NCBI RefSeq assembly: GCF_932526225.1
Contig: NC_064039.1
Location: forward strand, 7,019,001-7,083,000
DNA: 64,000 bases
Direction of reading: 5' to 3'
Origin: Nematostella vectensis
Lineage: Eukaryota > Cnidaria > Anthozoa > Actiniaria > Edwardsiidae
A program made the translations under genes and the position numbers. Position 1 is the first letter of the stretch. The number at the start of each line of letters is the position of its first letter. The notes beneath the pieces were generated by a model, which worked only from the letters and a program-made list of their open reading frames with translations, did no database searches and was not told the DNA's origin. Positions 50,001-60,800 of this stretch are shown here, in pieces.

Positions 50001-53000
50001 TAATGCGATTCTTAGTCCGATAAACTGTTAATTACGTCATACAATAGCTGACCTAAAGATTCTGCTACACCACGTGAATGTCATCCGCTGGCTTATGGTG
50101 GCCACTGAAATGCGAGATATTTCTCAGTCTTTTCCACGAATATTTCAGACCGAAGATCCCAGCCGATACGATCCCCCAAATTCCCCCAACTGATCCCGGG
50201 ACCCCACTAGTCAGACCTGACGTATGGACAGTCTTTCTATATCCAGATGTGACCGGGTGGTATTTTGGGTTATTTTAGATTTTGCATAGATTTTAAGTAA
50301 GCGATTTTTGGATTGCGGTTATAATTGTTTTACGTATTTTACGGATTGTTTCTCAAACGTGATTCAGAACCTGATAGTTTTTTTTTCAGTATTGCATTTG
50401 TTTCTACATTTTTCGTAACCGCACGGTAAATGTCAAGTTCCCACGGTTACACAGACTTTATTTTTTTATGATTTGCTTGTAGGGTACACTGTTTTTATAA
50501 AAATTTCTAATTTTCAGTTGAGGTTGAGACGTTCTTATTTGTTAAGCATTTTAACGCTGATATAACTTTCTAAATTTCTGTACATTGCAGCCTGAAAAAT
50601 ACACACTAGCTATTGTAAGATACCAATAATGTATTAAAATCAGAATTACATAAATGATAAATAGTAAATTTTAAGTCGCCGGTATGAACATAATTTTATT
50701 TTTAGATCGCATCTCCCTAATGAAAAAATATTTTGTTGGTATTTGAGCCACGGTCCGTTTTAACATGTACTTAGAATTTGGTGAAATATCAGGCTGAACG
50801 TTCACGAATCGGCATTACTAAAAAGCGGAACCGGCGGAACCAGTATATTTCGCTTAGTTATAGGGGTAGGGATGTCATAGTAGGATCACCATTTATTTCC
50901 TTTCTAATCTGAACAAAAAAAACACATTCCGTTGTGAAATGCTAAGACAACATCACTAAGCGCAGATGTGATACGTTATTTCACGCATATTTGACATTCT
51001 GTCATATGCAATTTGTATCAATTTGTATCGGATGAGTAACAAAAAACCCTTGTTTTAGAAGCGCGTCTCGTTCGATGTAACACATGCAAGCGTTCATAGT
51101 TTTAGCCTTCGTAGGTTTAGCGTTCCGATTCCGTTGAAAGTTCCAAATAAGAAAAAAATCCTGCCAAAATCCTTGTTTAGAAGCGCGTCTTGTTAGTATC
51201 GTTGTTCATAGCGTCCTGTTAGAGATAACGCCAAATATCATATGTGCATATATACACACATGAATACAATCAAGATCCAATCTATCAAAAGGGCTGAAAG
51301 AATTGTTAGTGATTTTGAAGTACTTTGAGATCTGGCCCACACACACTTGGGATATCCGGAAATATTATGCAATTATAGCCAAGCCAAGGTTGCCGATGTC
51401 AATCAAAACTTTAGGTAACATCGCCTTGCACATTTACCGCCATGACAGGTTATTTACGGAGAGGGGAGGGATGCCACGCTCCTGTTAGCCCCATCAAACG
51501 CGTGACGAGTCCTACCCTGGAGACCAGAGGCTCCGAGAGTTTTTCAAGCGAACCGAGATTTTTCGAGCGAAACGGGAGATTTTTCGAGCGAAGCGAGAAT
51601 TACGACGAGCGAAGCGGATATTCAGCCTCTGGAACCCAGGGTAGACGAGTCCAAAACGCTGCAAGTTTACACACACTTACAAATTGTTAAATAGGATAAT
51701 ACGTTTGTCGTATGATATAACAAATAAACAAAGTTGTAAAATACTTCGTTCTTTGTATTTTTCTTTGTCTGTAAAGGTACACAGGAAGCCCTCGGCACGC
51801 TATAACTACGGACGCTTGCAGTATTACAGTATAATATTTTGTGTTACCAACAAGACGCGCTTCTAAACAAGGGTTTTCTGTTACTAATCCGGATACTAGA
51901 AACGTTCAACGGAAATGGGATACAAATTGCATATGAATGAATGTCAAATATGCGTGAAATAACGTAGCGCAGTTGCCATTACTGAAGTTATTTTGGCAAG
52001 TCCCAACGGAATGTTCAATCGCCACGCCTTTCGTTTTGTGCATGGTACGTTACAGTACGCCGAGTGGTCCTAAAGCTATTAACCCAATTGAATTATCAAT
52101 CGCCGCTTTTATCGCCTTTACCTACTGACAGAACCTGTTACTGATCAACGTCGGTAGTAGCAATATAAAGGAAATTATTTTAAAAGACAAACCACCAGCC
52201 ACGTTTGGACAGAGAGAAAAAAACCGGATTCGGATTTCTGTAGAGATTAGAACGAAAATAAATCGTAATCCTTGTACATCCCTACCCCTATACCTTACAC
52301 TCACTCCTTAACTTGAGTAACTGTAACTAGTAAGGCGATGTTATCTAAAGTTTTGATTGACAACGGCAACCTTGGCTAGGTATAATTGCATAATATTTCC
52401 GGATATCCCAAGTGTGTGGGGCCAGATCTTAAACTTTGAATTGCTTTGAAATCTTCAAAGTACTTCAAAGTACTTTAGAATCACTTAATTTTTTTTCAGA
52501 TTGGATTTTGATTGTATTCATTCAGCATATGTACATATAAAGAAGTGGGTAATTTATTTGTAACAAATTCCATCTACAATCGTGCCCCTTGCACGCTTGC
52601 AGTATTACAGTATTTGGCGTTATCTCTAACAGGACGCTATGAACAACGCCACTAACAGGCCGCGCTTCTAAACAAGGATTTTTTGTTTGTTTCTTATTTT
52701 GAACTTTTAACGGCTAAACCTACAAAGGCTAAAACTACGAACGCATGTGTTACCTCTAACGAGACGCGCTTCTAAAACAAGGGTTTTTTGTTACTAATCC
52801 GATGAATTATCCGATCAAATGGATACAAATTGCATATGACAGAATGTCAAATATGCGTGAAATAACGTAGCACACCTGCGCTTAGTGATGTTGTCTTAGC
52901 ATTTCACAACGAAATGTTTTTTTTTGTTCAGATTAGAAAGGAAAGGTGATCCTAGTATGACATCCCTACCCTTATAACTAAGCGAAATATACTGGTTCCG

Positions 53001-56000
53001 GCGGTTCCGCTCTTTAGTAATGCCGTTCACGAATTATATAATTATTTCTCTTTTAGTTCGGCTGTGGAGCTTGCATTCATACAGCAACATCGTACAGTAC
53101 AAAGGTCACAACCACCCGGTCTGGAGCCTGGATCTTAGTGCCCAGTCCCTTTACTTTGCAACCGGCTCCCAGGACTCCTCGGCAAGGCTGTGGAACACGG
53201 AATATAACTATCCTCTGAGGGTTTTCGCCGGGCACCTTCAGGATGTAGACGTAAGTTGGGCTTACCTCCTAGGAAGGGGAAAGGGGGGTACTTGTATTTG
53301 TTGTAAGTGCGATATATTTCAGCATGTACGGGGACCCAGGGTTTTTCTTGGGGGGGGGGGGGGGGTGCGAAATCCGAAAAAGTGGATCTTATTTTGCCGG
53401 GGGGGGGGGGGGGGGGGGGGGATGAGTTCTCTGGTAAAAGTCTTACCATCCCCGAAAAAAACAAAATGTTTTTTTTATGACCTTGCGGTATCTCCACTGG
53501 ACGTTTATTGTCGGACTTTGGCTACATACCAGAGGGGTCTAGCTTATTCTTTATAGTTTTGTCTACAAATAGCACGTCTATTGAGAACCGAAAGTAGACC
53601 TTCGGCCGTTGTGTGTGTGTGTGTGTGTGTGTGGGGGGGGTGCGTTCGCACCCCTTGCACCCTGCACCCCCCTGGGTACGGGCCTGTTCAGCCTTCATTA
53701 TCGAGCAAAAATGCTTTTTATTTATCTAGTTTACGGTGCGTGAAGTTTCATGTGTTTGGTTTTCAGTGTGTCAAGTTCCACCCAAACTGCACGTACCTCG
53801 CCACCGGCTCGAGCGACCGGACATGCAGGCTGTGGGACCTGCAGTCCGGGAACTGCGTCCGTCTATTCCGCGGACATAAGGTACAAAAAGGAAAGCCCCC
53901 CCAAAGTACGGTGACTAGAAGTGGATCGCTCTCGGCCTCTCCCACGCAATTTGAATTGAAAACGATAGGGTTTTTTGTGTATGTTTTGTTAGCGTGCACA
54001 GTTTTTTTTTTTTAATGACAGGAGTTTTCCATTATCCCTACCTACTTCATATGCGGCGCATAAGGGGGCACCAGTCCCACATTTTTTTTTGTTCAAAGGG
54101 TGTGGTCAGTAGTAAAAAAAATAGGGAATATATATGGAAGGATTCAACCTACAACCGGTTATGGCTTTCCAAATAAAATGGTTTATCAATAACCATCGCA
54201 TTTATTAGAAACCCATGTTACCTCCAGGCTCGATGTGGTACCTGGGGTGAGTACATGGTAACGCAGCTCTTGGGTTAACAGCAAAGTGTGCAGGTGTCTT
54301 ATAAAGAGTGTATTGAATTATTTAAGGTTTAGATTTCGAGCCTTTGTTAGAATTCAATTCTTTATAATTTTCTCGACAACCTTGGTTCCTCGCACTCGCT
54401 CAGTATCCTAATAACATTATCGAACCTTGGGCTGTTGGGTGGAGGGAATGGGAGAGGGTGTGAGCTTGGAGGGAATGGGAGAGGGTGTGAGCTTGGAGGG
54501 AATGGGAGAGGGTGTGAGCTTGGAGGGAATGGGAGAGGGTGTGAGCTTGGAGGGAATGGGAGAGGGTGTGAGCTTGGAGGGAATGGGAGGGGGTGTGAGC
54601 TTTGAGGGAATGGGAGAGGGTGTGAGCTTCGAGGGAATGGGAGAGGGTGTGAGCTTGGAGGGAATGGGAGGGGGTGTGAGCTTGGAGGGAATGGGAGAGG
54701 GTGTGAGCTTGGAGGGAATGGGAGAGGGTGTGAGCTTCGAGGGAATGGGAGAGGGTGTGAGCTTGGAGGGAATGGGAGAGGGTGTGAGCTTGGAGGGAAT
54801 GGGAGAGGGTGTGAGCTTGGAGGGAATGGGAGGGGGTGTGAGCTTGGAGGGAATGGGAGAGGGTGTGAGCTTCGAGGGAATGGGAGAGGGTGTGAGCTTG
54901 GAGGGAATGGGAGAGGGTGTGAGCTTGGAGGGAATGGGAGAGGGTGTGAGCTTGAAGGGAATGGGAAAGGGTGTGAGCTTCGAGGGAATGGGAGAGGGTG
55001 TGAGCTTGGAGGGAATGGGAGAGGGTGTGAGCTTGGAGGGAATGGGAGAGGGTGTGAGCTTCGAGGGAATGGGAGAGGGTGTGAGCTACGAGGGAATGGG
55101 AAAGGGTGTGAGCTTCGAGGGAATGGGAAAGGGTGTGAGCTTGCAGGGAATGGGAGAGGGTGTGAGCTTGGAGGGAATGGGAGAGGGTGTGAGCTTGGAG
55201 GGAATGGGAGAGGGTGTGAGCTTCGAGGGAATGGGAGAGGGTGTGAGCTACGAGGGAATGGGAAAGGGTGTGAGCTTCGAGGGAATGGGAAAGGGTGTGA
55301 GCTTGCAGGGAATGGGAGAGGGTGTGAGCTTGGAGGGAATGGGAGAGGGTGTGAGCTTGGAGGGAATGGGAGAGGGTGTGAGCTACGAGGGAATGGGAGA
55401 GGGTGTGAGCTACGAGGGAATGGGAGAGGGTGTGAGCTTCGAGGGAATGGGAAAGGGTGTGAGCTTGCAGGGAATGGGAGAGGGTGTGAGCTTGGAGGGA
55501 ATGGGAGAGGGTGTGAGCTTGGAGGGAATGGGAGAGGGTGTGAGCTACGAGGGAATGGGAGAGGGTGTGAGCTACGAGGGAATGGGAGAGGGTGTGAGCT
55601 TGGAGGGAATGGGAGAGGGTGTGAGCTTCGAGGAAATGGGAGAGGGTGTGAGCTTGGTGTTAGTGTGACACTAAGGGGATGTTTGTAAATTGATAAATTA
55701 AATTAAAAATTAAATTTTCTCTCTCCCAAGGGCTCCGTCTTAGTTCTCGCCATCTCTCCAGACGGCCAACATCTATTATCGGCTGGTGATGACAGGAGCA
55801 TACGAGTGTGGGATCTTGCCGCTGGCAGCCTGCTCAAGGAGTTGCGCGGGCACACCGACACAATTCACACCATGTCCTTCAGTCGGGATGGAACGCTTTT
55901 GGCGTCCGGAGGGATGGACGGTGCTGTCCGAGTCTGGGACTTCGGGCAGGTCCGTAACACAACGCTGAGTAACTCATCCTCGTCTTCCGAATTGCTCGCA

Positions 56001-56087
56001 TCCTTTCCCACCAAGAACTCTTCTATCCCCTGCGTGCAGTTTAGCTCAAGTAACGTTGTGCTCGCAGCGGGCAACAGTAGCTTATAA
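44002..56087 (+). CDS. TAF5L: TAF5L-like WD40 subunit of SAGA
   Basis: Six exons with closed phase: 44002-44834, 45742-45884, 45972-46109, 53057-53250, 53767-53880, 55731-56087, giving 592 residues, close to the usual TAF5L length. Residues about 55-210 form the TAF5 N-terminal (NTD2) helical domain. About 250-592 form a WD40 propeller with clear blades ending ARLW, CRLW, IRVW and VRVW. The N-terminus (FLKKRKYADSE) lacks the longer LisH region of TAF5 and resembles TAF5L, whereas NNAYQG and TPKK resemble TAF5, so some TAF5 ambiguity remains. Known role: scaffold in the SAGA/PCAF histone acetyltransferase core, pairing with TAF6L. The start is the first in-frame ATG. The acceptor at 45742 keeps phase; the nearby CAG at 45746 does not. 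Introns 3-5 are filled with mobile and tandem repeats. Confidence 0.9.
45150..45446. repeat. foldback repeat in TAF5L intron 1
   Basis: ACTGTCAAATC at the left pairs with the inverse of GATTCGACAGT at the right. Inner blocks also pair (GTTTTCAAAACA with TGTTTTGAAAA; GAGCCAATCAGA with TCTGATTGGCT). No clear target duplication. Confidence 0.7.
46110..48379. other. TAF5L intron 3, left part
   Basis: No exon is expected: the phase from 46109 continues directly at 53057. Short open frames here lack recognisable similarity. Probably old repeat sequence. Confidence 0.5.
48380..49871 (-). mobile_element. 5'-truncated non-LTR retrotransposon (LINE)
   Basis: An uninterrupted reverse-transcriptase frame of 428 codons (49871-48585), antisense in TAF5L intron 3. 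RT motifs appear in order: FGFRKGHSTEHAI, AIFLDFSKAFDTINHDILL, GVPQGSTLGPLLFLLYINDL and the catalytic FADDTNLF, then KYLGVFID and a C-terminal region with CNLILPATQVHSHNTRYA. There is no apurinic endonuclease or ORF1, so the copy is 5' truncated; the first residues before about 49800 may not belong to the RT. The 3' region carries a hairpin, GCAGTGACCAT / ATGGTCACTGC, at 48406-48446. The type resembles the CR1/jockey group. The intact frame suggests a fairly recent insertion. Confidence 0.88.
50810..53025. mobile_element. 2.2-kb foldback DNA transposon, 9-bp TSD (TTCACGAAT)
   Basis: CGGCATTACTAAAAAGCGGA at the left end and the inverse of CTCTTTAGTAATGCCG at the right start terminal inverted repeats of roughly 620-690 bp (about 50810-51430 and 52335-53025). 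The exact direct repeat TTCACGAAT lies at 50801-50809 and 53026-53034. A 9-bp duplication with very long inverted repeats fits Mutator-like elements. No transposase frame remains. The interior holds further inverted copies of arm sequence (near 51850-52000) and a nested MITE. Confidence 0.9.
51512..51644. mobile_element. nested 133-bp MITE, 7-8 bp TSD
   Basis: CTACCCTGG and CCAGAGGC at the left pair with the inverse of GCCTCTGG and CCAGGGTAG at the right. ACGAGTC lies at 51505-51511 and 51645-51651 (8 bp if the preceding G is counted). The interior has repeated TTTTCGAGCGAARCG. It is inserted in the foldback element's central spacer. Confidence 0.85.
53323..53686 (-). mobile_element. MITE, second copy of the 3372 family, 5-bp TSD (TTCAG)
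   Basis: Left end CATGTACGGGGACCCAGGG, right end CCTGGGTACGGGCCTG. TTCAG lies at 53318-53322 and 53687-53691. The body is in opposite orientation to the 3372-3677 copy. It fills 364 of 516 bp of TAF5L intron 4 and includes long poly-G runs (53350-53420) and a (GT)n tract near 53610. Confidence 0.82.
54432..55660 (+). repeat. 27-bp minisatellite, about 45 copies, in TAF5L intron 5
   Basis: The unit GAGGGAATGGGAGAGGGTGT plus GAGCTTG repeats with an exact 27-bp period. With 9 codons per unit it leaves one + frame fully open (MGEGVSLEG). Variant units (TTCGAG, TACGAG, TTGCAG, GGGAAAGG) recur in the same order, marking a higher-order repeat near 55030-55560. It lies between TAF5L exons 5 and 6, with conserved exon phase on both sides, so it is intronic. 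Confidence 0.95.
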
Positions 56088-56272
56088 TATCTCTGCTAGA
56101 AGACATTTTCTGGTGTTTGCTTGATATATATTTGCTTGCCTTTTTGGAGAATAAATTATCATTGTTTCTGAGATGAAGGCGTGTTGATGTGGTTTTAGCT
56201 GATAGGGGAATAGCGTTTCGCAGGTTTTCGTTAATTCATTCATACCATTGATCAATGACGCTCTATCATAGC

Positions 56273-56695
56273 CAGGGGCGTACGCAGCCTATAGGCCTGC
56301 AGTCACTGGACTGCGAAAAAAAAATAGGCGATCTTATTTGCAAAACAAGGGTAGCCTGCAAGCCGGCTCTCATTCGAGTTTATTCGAATATTGGGAATTC
56401 TATCCTCGCCCCAGCGCATTCTGGTCTTCACGCGCGCCACAGAATTCCCAATATTCGAAAACAAAACATGGTTTATGGGAATTTAAACGTTTGTTTTTAG
56501 TCTGATGCTAATAAAATGTTACTTAACTGTATTACGCTTTTTATGTGTAATATTTTAAAAAAGTCTGACGCATTGCCGCCAATTTTCAACCCAAAAGCGG
56601 GAGCTATGAGATCTTCACGGGGATGCGGGTCCACTCCCTCATCCAGCTTCTGAATGCTTTGACTGCAACTTTGTAAAATCCTGCGTACGCCCCTG
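56273..56695. mobile_element. 423-bp MITE, CAGGGGCG termini, 5-bp TSD (ATAGC)
   Basis: CAGGGGCGTACGCAG at the left is matched exactly in inverse by CTGCGTACGCCCCTG at the right. The direct repeat ATAGC lies at 56268-56272 and 56696-56700. The interior holds a further palindromic block (ATATTGGGAATTCT / AGAATTCCCAATATT). Confidence 0.88.
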
Positions 56696-57231
56696 ATAGC
56701 ATGTAATGCTAACCAAGGCTGTCGCTATTTCTACGGGTCTTATAACGCTTCTCACAAGACAAGCGACAACGTTCATCTACTCTTACGATCTATTATTAAT
56801 ACGCTCTCAATTTTTACAAAAGTCGTTTGAATCCATAGAGGACTATATCAATTCACTCTTACATTAGGTACCTATCTTTACAAAAGAGAATATAATACAA
56901 AACTTTACCCAATTATTCAATCTACATGCGAATTTGGACTTCATATTCAGGTAAGCCCCTACTTTCCAAGATTATATATCTATAGATTTAAATCCTTCAT
57001 CTCCAAGAAACACATTTTTGCAAAAAAAGATCAATTTTCCCTCATCCCGATAGCCCTACCATTAACATTAAAATATGCACTCACGCCTTAAGAAAAGTGA
57101 AATCTGAAGACAGACAAGATATAAACAATATTTTGATACTACCGAAAACTTCAAAAAGAAAGCTATAAGAATGTCAAAATGACAAATTCAACAAGAAGCT
57201 ATGATAACTTAAAAAAATATCCATATTTACA

Positions 57232-57354
57232 GTAGCCTGTTAGCCGGCTCGCATTCAGGGTTATTCGGAAATGTCTTGTTTTTGAATATTGGGAATCCTA
57301 ACATATAATCCCCACATTTTTAAATAACCCTGATTGAGACCTGGCTCGCAGGCT
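57232..57354. repeat. small foldback repeat
   Basis: AGCCTGTTAGCCGGCTCGCA with TCAGGGTTATT pairs inversely with AATAACCCTGA and GACCTGGCTCGCAGGCT. It is related to the block inside the 56273-56695 element (GTAGCCTGCAAGCCGGCTC). Confidence 0.7.
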
Positions 57355-57840
57355 TTATTTACAGAAAGAACTACAAATGATACTGAATCTCAAGCTAGAC
57401 ACTGTCTTGCATGACCATCATTTCTAACAAACCCTCCCATCCACCCCTCCCCCCCACACACACACACACCATGAGGGACATGAAAGTAGCAAACTGAACT
57501 CGTCTGTGGAAATTCAATCCTCCAAAGAAATGTTTGAAGTATTTTCAAATGTTTTTTTTCAATTTCATAAAAAAAATGAGAAATCAAACTTCAAGGAAGT
57601 TGGAAGGATCCAACCTAAGGAAACCATATTTTCTAATAATTTGTAATTGGTAAAATCATTCAGTTCAACAAAACATCTAACTACTTAAAAATGCGATTAG
57701 GAAACCTTCACCATTATTCCTTACTTCGGCTTTGCATTTAGGGAAGGCCATTTCAACTTGAGCAAAGGTTAAGGCAACTACCTACCCCCACCATGAAGAA
57801 AAATAACAGTTAAAATAAATACCATGCCCCCATCCCCAAT

Positions 57841-60800
57841 TCATTTAACTTCTGGCTCCTTTGGGCGAGGAGCGATTGGTTGAAACTGGATCGAGTTATA
57901 TCCTCCAGAAGATGCTGGCTCGTGAGCCTGCTGGTGTTTGTCCAGCTGTACAGCGGAATCATATGTCTTTCCGCATGTCAAGCACTTGAAGGGCGTGGCC
58001 TGCTCCTGCGAGGTGTGCTCACTAGGTTTGCTGTGGTGCGTGTCCATGTGTATTTTCAGGCAGATCTGGGTGGAGAAGGCGGCACTGCATGTGGAACATA
58101 TTAGGGTTTTCCCCTGAGAGGGAATCGTGGGGTGAGCGGTGAGGCAGTGCCGCTTCAAGTCAGCTGTCAAACACATAACAAATTAGTAAAGGTTCAGACT
58201 TCACACGTGTTTAACTGTAAAATGGGCCAAAAGTTACCCATAATGCACTTGCTTGGCAAATATTTTCTATGGCGATAAAGAAACAACAACAAAAAAGGGA
58301 GTGACAGAGGAGGCACACGAGACAAAGTAGAGCCCCTAAACATTAATTAAAACATCAAGTTATCCTTTGTTTGGTGCCACAACTGGTTATTTTGTGATCA
58401 ACTAGCTTTCAAAATTATTTTCTTGTCTGGAAATAGCACATCGTCAAACAAACTTTGGGGCATTTTGTAGATTACATAGTGCAAACATGCAAGACAAGTA
58501 TATGGCAAAGATTATGGACCAACTTGTTATCCCATCAAAGCGTCATGGGGATGCTCCTACCTGCTCTAGTGAACTTGACGGAGCACTCCTTGCAGACAAA
58601 AGCCCTTTCCTTGCCTTCATGGACAGTCATACAATGACGACGTAAATCACCTATTGTACATCATCAACACATAAACATTTATACGTAATCAATCAAAATT
58701 GTCCGATCTACTTTAGACTCGCTTTTAAATAATAAAATTCTACTATATACAACATTTATATATTGTATATTTTATATTTATTTACAGAGCACAAGCACCA
58801 TGTTGACATGATGTTTGCTAGTGAATCTCATGGTATGTATGGTATTCTATTCTTTATTGGCTTACTTTCTACACACTTCAAGGTTGTCAAAGTAGCATCT
58901 CACCATCTGTTGGGCTGACTTGCAAGACAGTACTCTTTTGTATTAAATATCCAAAACTCTCATTTGAAAACATAACATTCCTGGCATTCTTGATACTTTA
59001 GAAACAGAATTGAGCTGTTCTCATTATAGATGGATTAAATTTCACTGGGATTTCAGCAGATTGATTTTGCTCCTGGAATTAATATCTCAAGCTAATTCCA
59101 AACGTCATAATATCCATGAGTTGTATTCAATGCAAATGCATTCAAATGAAGATGAAACAATCGACTTGATTCATTTGCATGCATTTGCATTGAATATAGC
59201 TCATGGATAATACAACGTCTGAACTTAGTCTCACTTGCATAGGGTATAGGTGGGGGGAGGGGTAGTCCCTATATCCATCAGACGGGGATCATCATTGTAT
59301 TTTTTAGGGTGTAAATTTGGAGCCTTGGGTATCTTTTAGCAGGGCTTCTGGAATTACGCGCTTATGCGGAAGCGCGTAATTTGGCTTTTTCAGCGTAATC
59401 CGCGAAATCCACAAATTTACGTGTAATCCCTTGTAATTTGGCTATATTTTGAAAGACAAAACATTTAATTGCACAGCTGATGTGTTCTTTTAGGGTTCTT
59501 ACCTCTATTTCTCGTAAAAAAAGAGATATATTCTTCGTAAGAGTGCGATATTTCGAACTGAATTTCGAAAACAAATAAAATGACTAGGCGTTCTTTGCTA
59601 AACCGCGAAGGCCTAAGACTAATAATAAAATACCTTTTTTAATTGGCTGGTGGCTCGGAGCCAATGAAAACTTGCCTAAGATATTTTTACACAAAAAAAT
59701 AATCTTTACAAGTTATTTCGTGCTTTACTTCGGTACAAAATGTAGTTTGGGCGTAAGAGTTGATATTCCGTGTAAAGATTCCCGCAAAATTTTGATTTTT
59801 AAAGAAAAACGTATTGCAAAATCCCGCGTAATTTAGCGCGTGATGATTGATTTTCCACGTAATTTAGCAAAGAATCCCGCGTAGTTTTTAGTTTTTTTTC
59901 GCGTAATTCCAAAAGCCCTTGTTTAGGGGTGAAAATGAGAATGCCCAGATTTTTTTACGGTATCTTTTAGGGTGCTATTATAGCCGTCACTCATCTAACT
60001 TGTAGCTTATGAAAGAGCGTTAAAATGTATCAATCTTCCATTAGTCAGTTTTAAATAAACGTTTTTATTACAAATTTTTACGTATGTTTGAGGTATCTTT
60101 TAGGGGGCAAATTCATGCCCATGCCCACTTTAGTATCTTTTAGGGTTAAAATGTAACCAGATCACGCCCACTTTAGAATCTTTTAGGTTTGTTTTCAAAA
60201 ATTCCTGACGATCCCCGTCCGTTTGATATCGGAGTACCCCCCGGGGTATAGGCTACCACCCTATGAAACCATGTGGCACACAAGTCAGGTCAATTGACTT
60301 AAGCATGTGTTTCCGCCTGCTGATAGTTTTATTCACTCACCGGATCTATTGAATGACTTCATGCATTGTTCACACGAGAAGGGTCTCTGCTCTGAGTGTG
60401 TGACGATGTGGCGGCCCAGCTTGCTGGAGGTAGCAAAGGTCTTAGGGCACTGAGGGCACTTGTGCGGCTTTTCACCGGTGTGGATGTAGGTGTGAGTCTT
60501 AAGGGAAATGGTAGTGGCAAAGCTCTTGTCACAGTGCTTGCAGATGTACGGACGCTCCCCTGAGGAAAGATATTGCAACTGTATTCTTAGTTGATTCCTA
60601 ATAATTCGTACCGGTTAACTACTAAGTTTTGAAACCAACCTCAAAACACTAGATTCACAAGCTTAAATGCTAAAGGCCTGACTAAACTAAGCAACATGTT
60701 GAGCGTGACATGTTGAGCGTGACATGTTGAGCGTGACATGTTGAGCGTGACATGTTAAGCGTGACATGTTGTCTGCATGTCTCTTCCCTTATTCTGCTTA

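Noticed and set aside
52523-52527. Reading the 9-bp-TSD element as an LTR element because of long terminal repeats
   Set aside because: The long repeats are inverted, not direct, and no gag/pol, primer site or purine tract is present.
54427-55668. A 413-codon MGEGVSLEG-repeat protein gene
   Set aside because: It lies wholly in TAF5L intron 5 and is a 27-bp minisatellite; flanking exons join in phase without it.
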